Below the pieces are notes generated by a model, which was not told where the DNA came from, did not search any database, and saw nothing but the letters and a program-made list of their open reading frames with translations. 64,000 bases of DNA from assembly GCF_036311905.1 (NCBI RefSeq), contig NZ_JAZDCH010000025.1, positions 124,001-188,000 on the forward strand, given 5' to 3'. The position numbers and the translations under genes were made by a program. This document shows, piece after piece, positions 63,198 through 64,000 of this stretch (position 1 is its first letter; every line of letters begins with the position of its first letter). The stretch is from Brachybacterium sp036311905 (lineage in GTDB: Bacteria; Actinomycetota; Actinomycetes; Actinomycetales; Dermabacteraceae).

Positions 63198-63760
63198 GGG
63201 TGCTCCTGCGGGATCTCGGGGGCATCCAGGATACGGCTGAGCGCCGTGACCAGCTCCTCGCGGGGGCGTGCCGCCTCGAGCCGATGCGCCCGGGGACGGC
63301 CCGCGAGGAGGCTGTCGAGCGCGGTGGCGTGGACGGCGGCGTCGGCCGGTCCGACGTGACGATCGTTGGCGGCCTGCTCGGGCCGGTCGGGCGCGGCCCG
63401 CCGAGCGGCCAGGCGCTCGGCGAGAGTCGACGGATCGGCCACGAGCGCGGCCTCGACGAAGCGCGCCCCGTGCTCCTCGGCGAGCGCCTCGAGCTGGTCG
63501 AGGAACGCGGTGCGCGCGAGGTACTGACCGATCAGCACGTCGTGCCCGTCGGCGAGGTGTCGACCGGCGAGGGCGAGCGCGAGGCGCCGTGCCTGGAGGC
63601 CCGCGGCCGGGAGGTCCTCCTCCCACTCCCCGAGGGAGTGCTTCAGCTGGTCGACGTCGAGGGCGAGCGCGAGGGGACGCCGCGCCGCGAGGAGCGCGGC
63701 GAGGGTGGACTTGCCGCTGCCGGGCGCGCCGTTGAGCAACAGGAGGACGGGGGCGTTCAT
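63194..63760 (-). CDS. P-loop kinase-like ATPase (AAA_33 type)
   Basis: A 188-residue protein with a Walker A loop LLLNGAPGSGKSTLAALLAA near the N-terminus and a lid-like region rich in Arg (TLAERLAARRAAPDRPEQAA). It resembles small-molecule kinases of the gluconokinase / chloramphenicol-phosphotransferase group; the substrate is unknown. It is first of two overlapping genes, ATGA with the AlkD-like gene. The upstream region holds a palindrome and a run of C. Confidence 0.78.
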   Translation of the reverse strand: MNAPVLLLLNGAPGSGKSTLAALLAARRPLALALDVDQLKHSLGEWEEDLPAAGLQARRLALALAGRHLADGHDVLIGQYLARTAFLDQLEALAEEHGARFVEAALVADPSTLAERLAARRAAPDRPEQAANDRHVGPADAAVHATALDSLLAGRPRAHRLEAARPREELVTALSRILDAPEIPQEHP

Positions 63761-63795
63761 CCCGGCAGTCTCTCGCGGCGGCCGTGGCGGCGGGT

Positions 63796-63861
63796 CCGGG
63801 GCGCGCCCCGGTCTTTGCTTACCACTTTGTGGCTAGTCCCGCCTCCCCCCCCCCCCCCCCC
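63796..63861. repeat. GC palindrome, low-quality-like stretch and run of 17 C
   Basis: The palindrome CCGGGGCGCGCCCCGG (63796-63811) is followed by about 30 nt of unusually AT-rich sequence (TTTGCTTACCACTTTG and so on) and then 17 C (63845-63861). The AT-rich stretch weakly resembles the sequence after the C run (from about 63880), as if it were a poor copy of it. Confidence 0.65.
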
Positions 63862-63915
63862 GCCGTCGCTCGTCGGTCGGTGCTCTGCCCGCCGCTGCCG
63901 GCCGGATCCTCGGGA

Positions 63916-64000
63916 TCAGCCGACGCTCGCGCGCGGCGCGCCGATGCCCGGATCGATCCTCGGCATCTCGCCCGCCCCGGGGCGGATGTCGATGTCGAAG
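63916..64000 (-). CDS. C-terminal end of a gene cut by the window edge
   Basis: The minus strand is open from the window edge to a TGA at 63918-63916. Only 27 residues are visible (FDIDIRPGAGEMPRIDPGIG, then APRASVG). The codon pattern is in keeping with a coding sequence, but the family cannot be told from this piece. Confidence 0.45.
   Translation of the reverse strand, partial: FDIDIRPGAGEMPRIDPGIGAPRASVG

Overview
The window comes from a very GC-rich actinobacterium, most likely a Micrococcales member close to Brachybacterium/Dermabacteraceae. The grounds are the dnaK-grpE-dnaJ-hspR operon with HAIR operators, many leaderless gene starts (a TANNNT hexamer ending 5-8 nt before ATG or GTG), an MgtA-like mannosyltransferase, and a locus that looks like D-amino-acid bridge synthesis for a meso-DAP peptidoglycan. 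The genus is an inference; no rRNA or tRNA gene is visible to settle it.

Layout. 1-7000: 3' end of leuS, a WXG-type protein, HspR-controlled clpB and a divergent PrsW-type protease. 7000-17100: an overlapping GNAT / LMW-phosphatase / amidase / S4 cluster, DUF952, YciO, an MFS exporter, purine nucleoside phosphorylase, a class I amidotransferase hydrolase, an MgtA-like glycosyltransferase and a MetE-like enzyme. 17200-21900: glycine cleavage genes gcvT-gcvH-gcvP. 22000-29000: GNAT, aldo-keto reductase, sirtuin, cysK-cysE, a TPM-domain membrane protein that appears frameshifted, and trpS. 28800-37900: a maltodextrin locus with a divergent LacI regulator, malE-malF-malG and two GH13 enzymes. 38000-45200: two ATP-grasp ligases around an Asp/Glu racemase, then a GT4 / DedA / GT4 operon. 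45000-49400: the heat-shock operon. 49800-58400: an NhaA-thioredoxin fusion, a formaldehyde module (regulator, hxlB, hxlA, zinc formaldehyde dehydrogenase) and a UvrA2-type ABC protein. 58800-64000: DJ-1/PfpI, an ABM protein, a two-TM protein, YjbR, an exonuclease/phosphatase-family protein, an AlkD-like protein, a small P-loop kinase and one gene cut by the window edge.

How parts work together. The HspR system is complete here: the repressor, its dnaK operon with two HAIR sites around the promoter, and a third HAIR site at clpB about 44 kb away. The maltodextrin genes form an import-and-hydrolysis unit controlled at one palindromic operator. The formaldehyde module pairs fixation (HxlA/HxlB) with oxidation (dehydrogenase) beside a regulator that joins a degenerate kinase-like ATPase domain directly to a LuxR helix-turn-helix. 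The ligase-racemase-ligase locus is the most interesting metabolic cluster: it fits a two-residue D-amino-acid interpeptide bridge.

A quality caution. Long runs of C occur at 31459-31484, 59926-59955 and 63845-63861. Each follows a strong GC palindrome. In two cases, and perhaps the third, the run sits between a good copy and a decaying copy of the same sequence. This looks like assembly or read-end error. A shorter C run at 26830-26838 coincides with the frameshift in the TPM gene.
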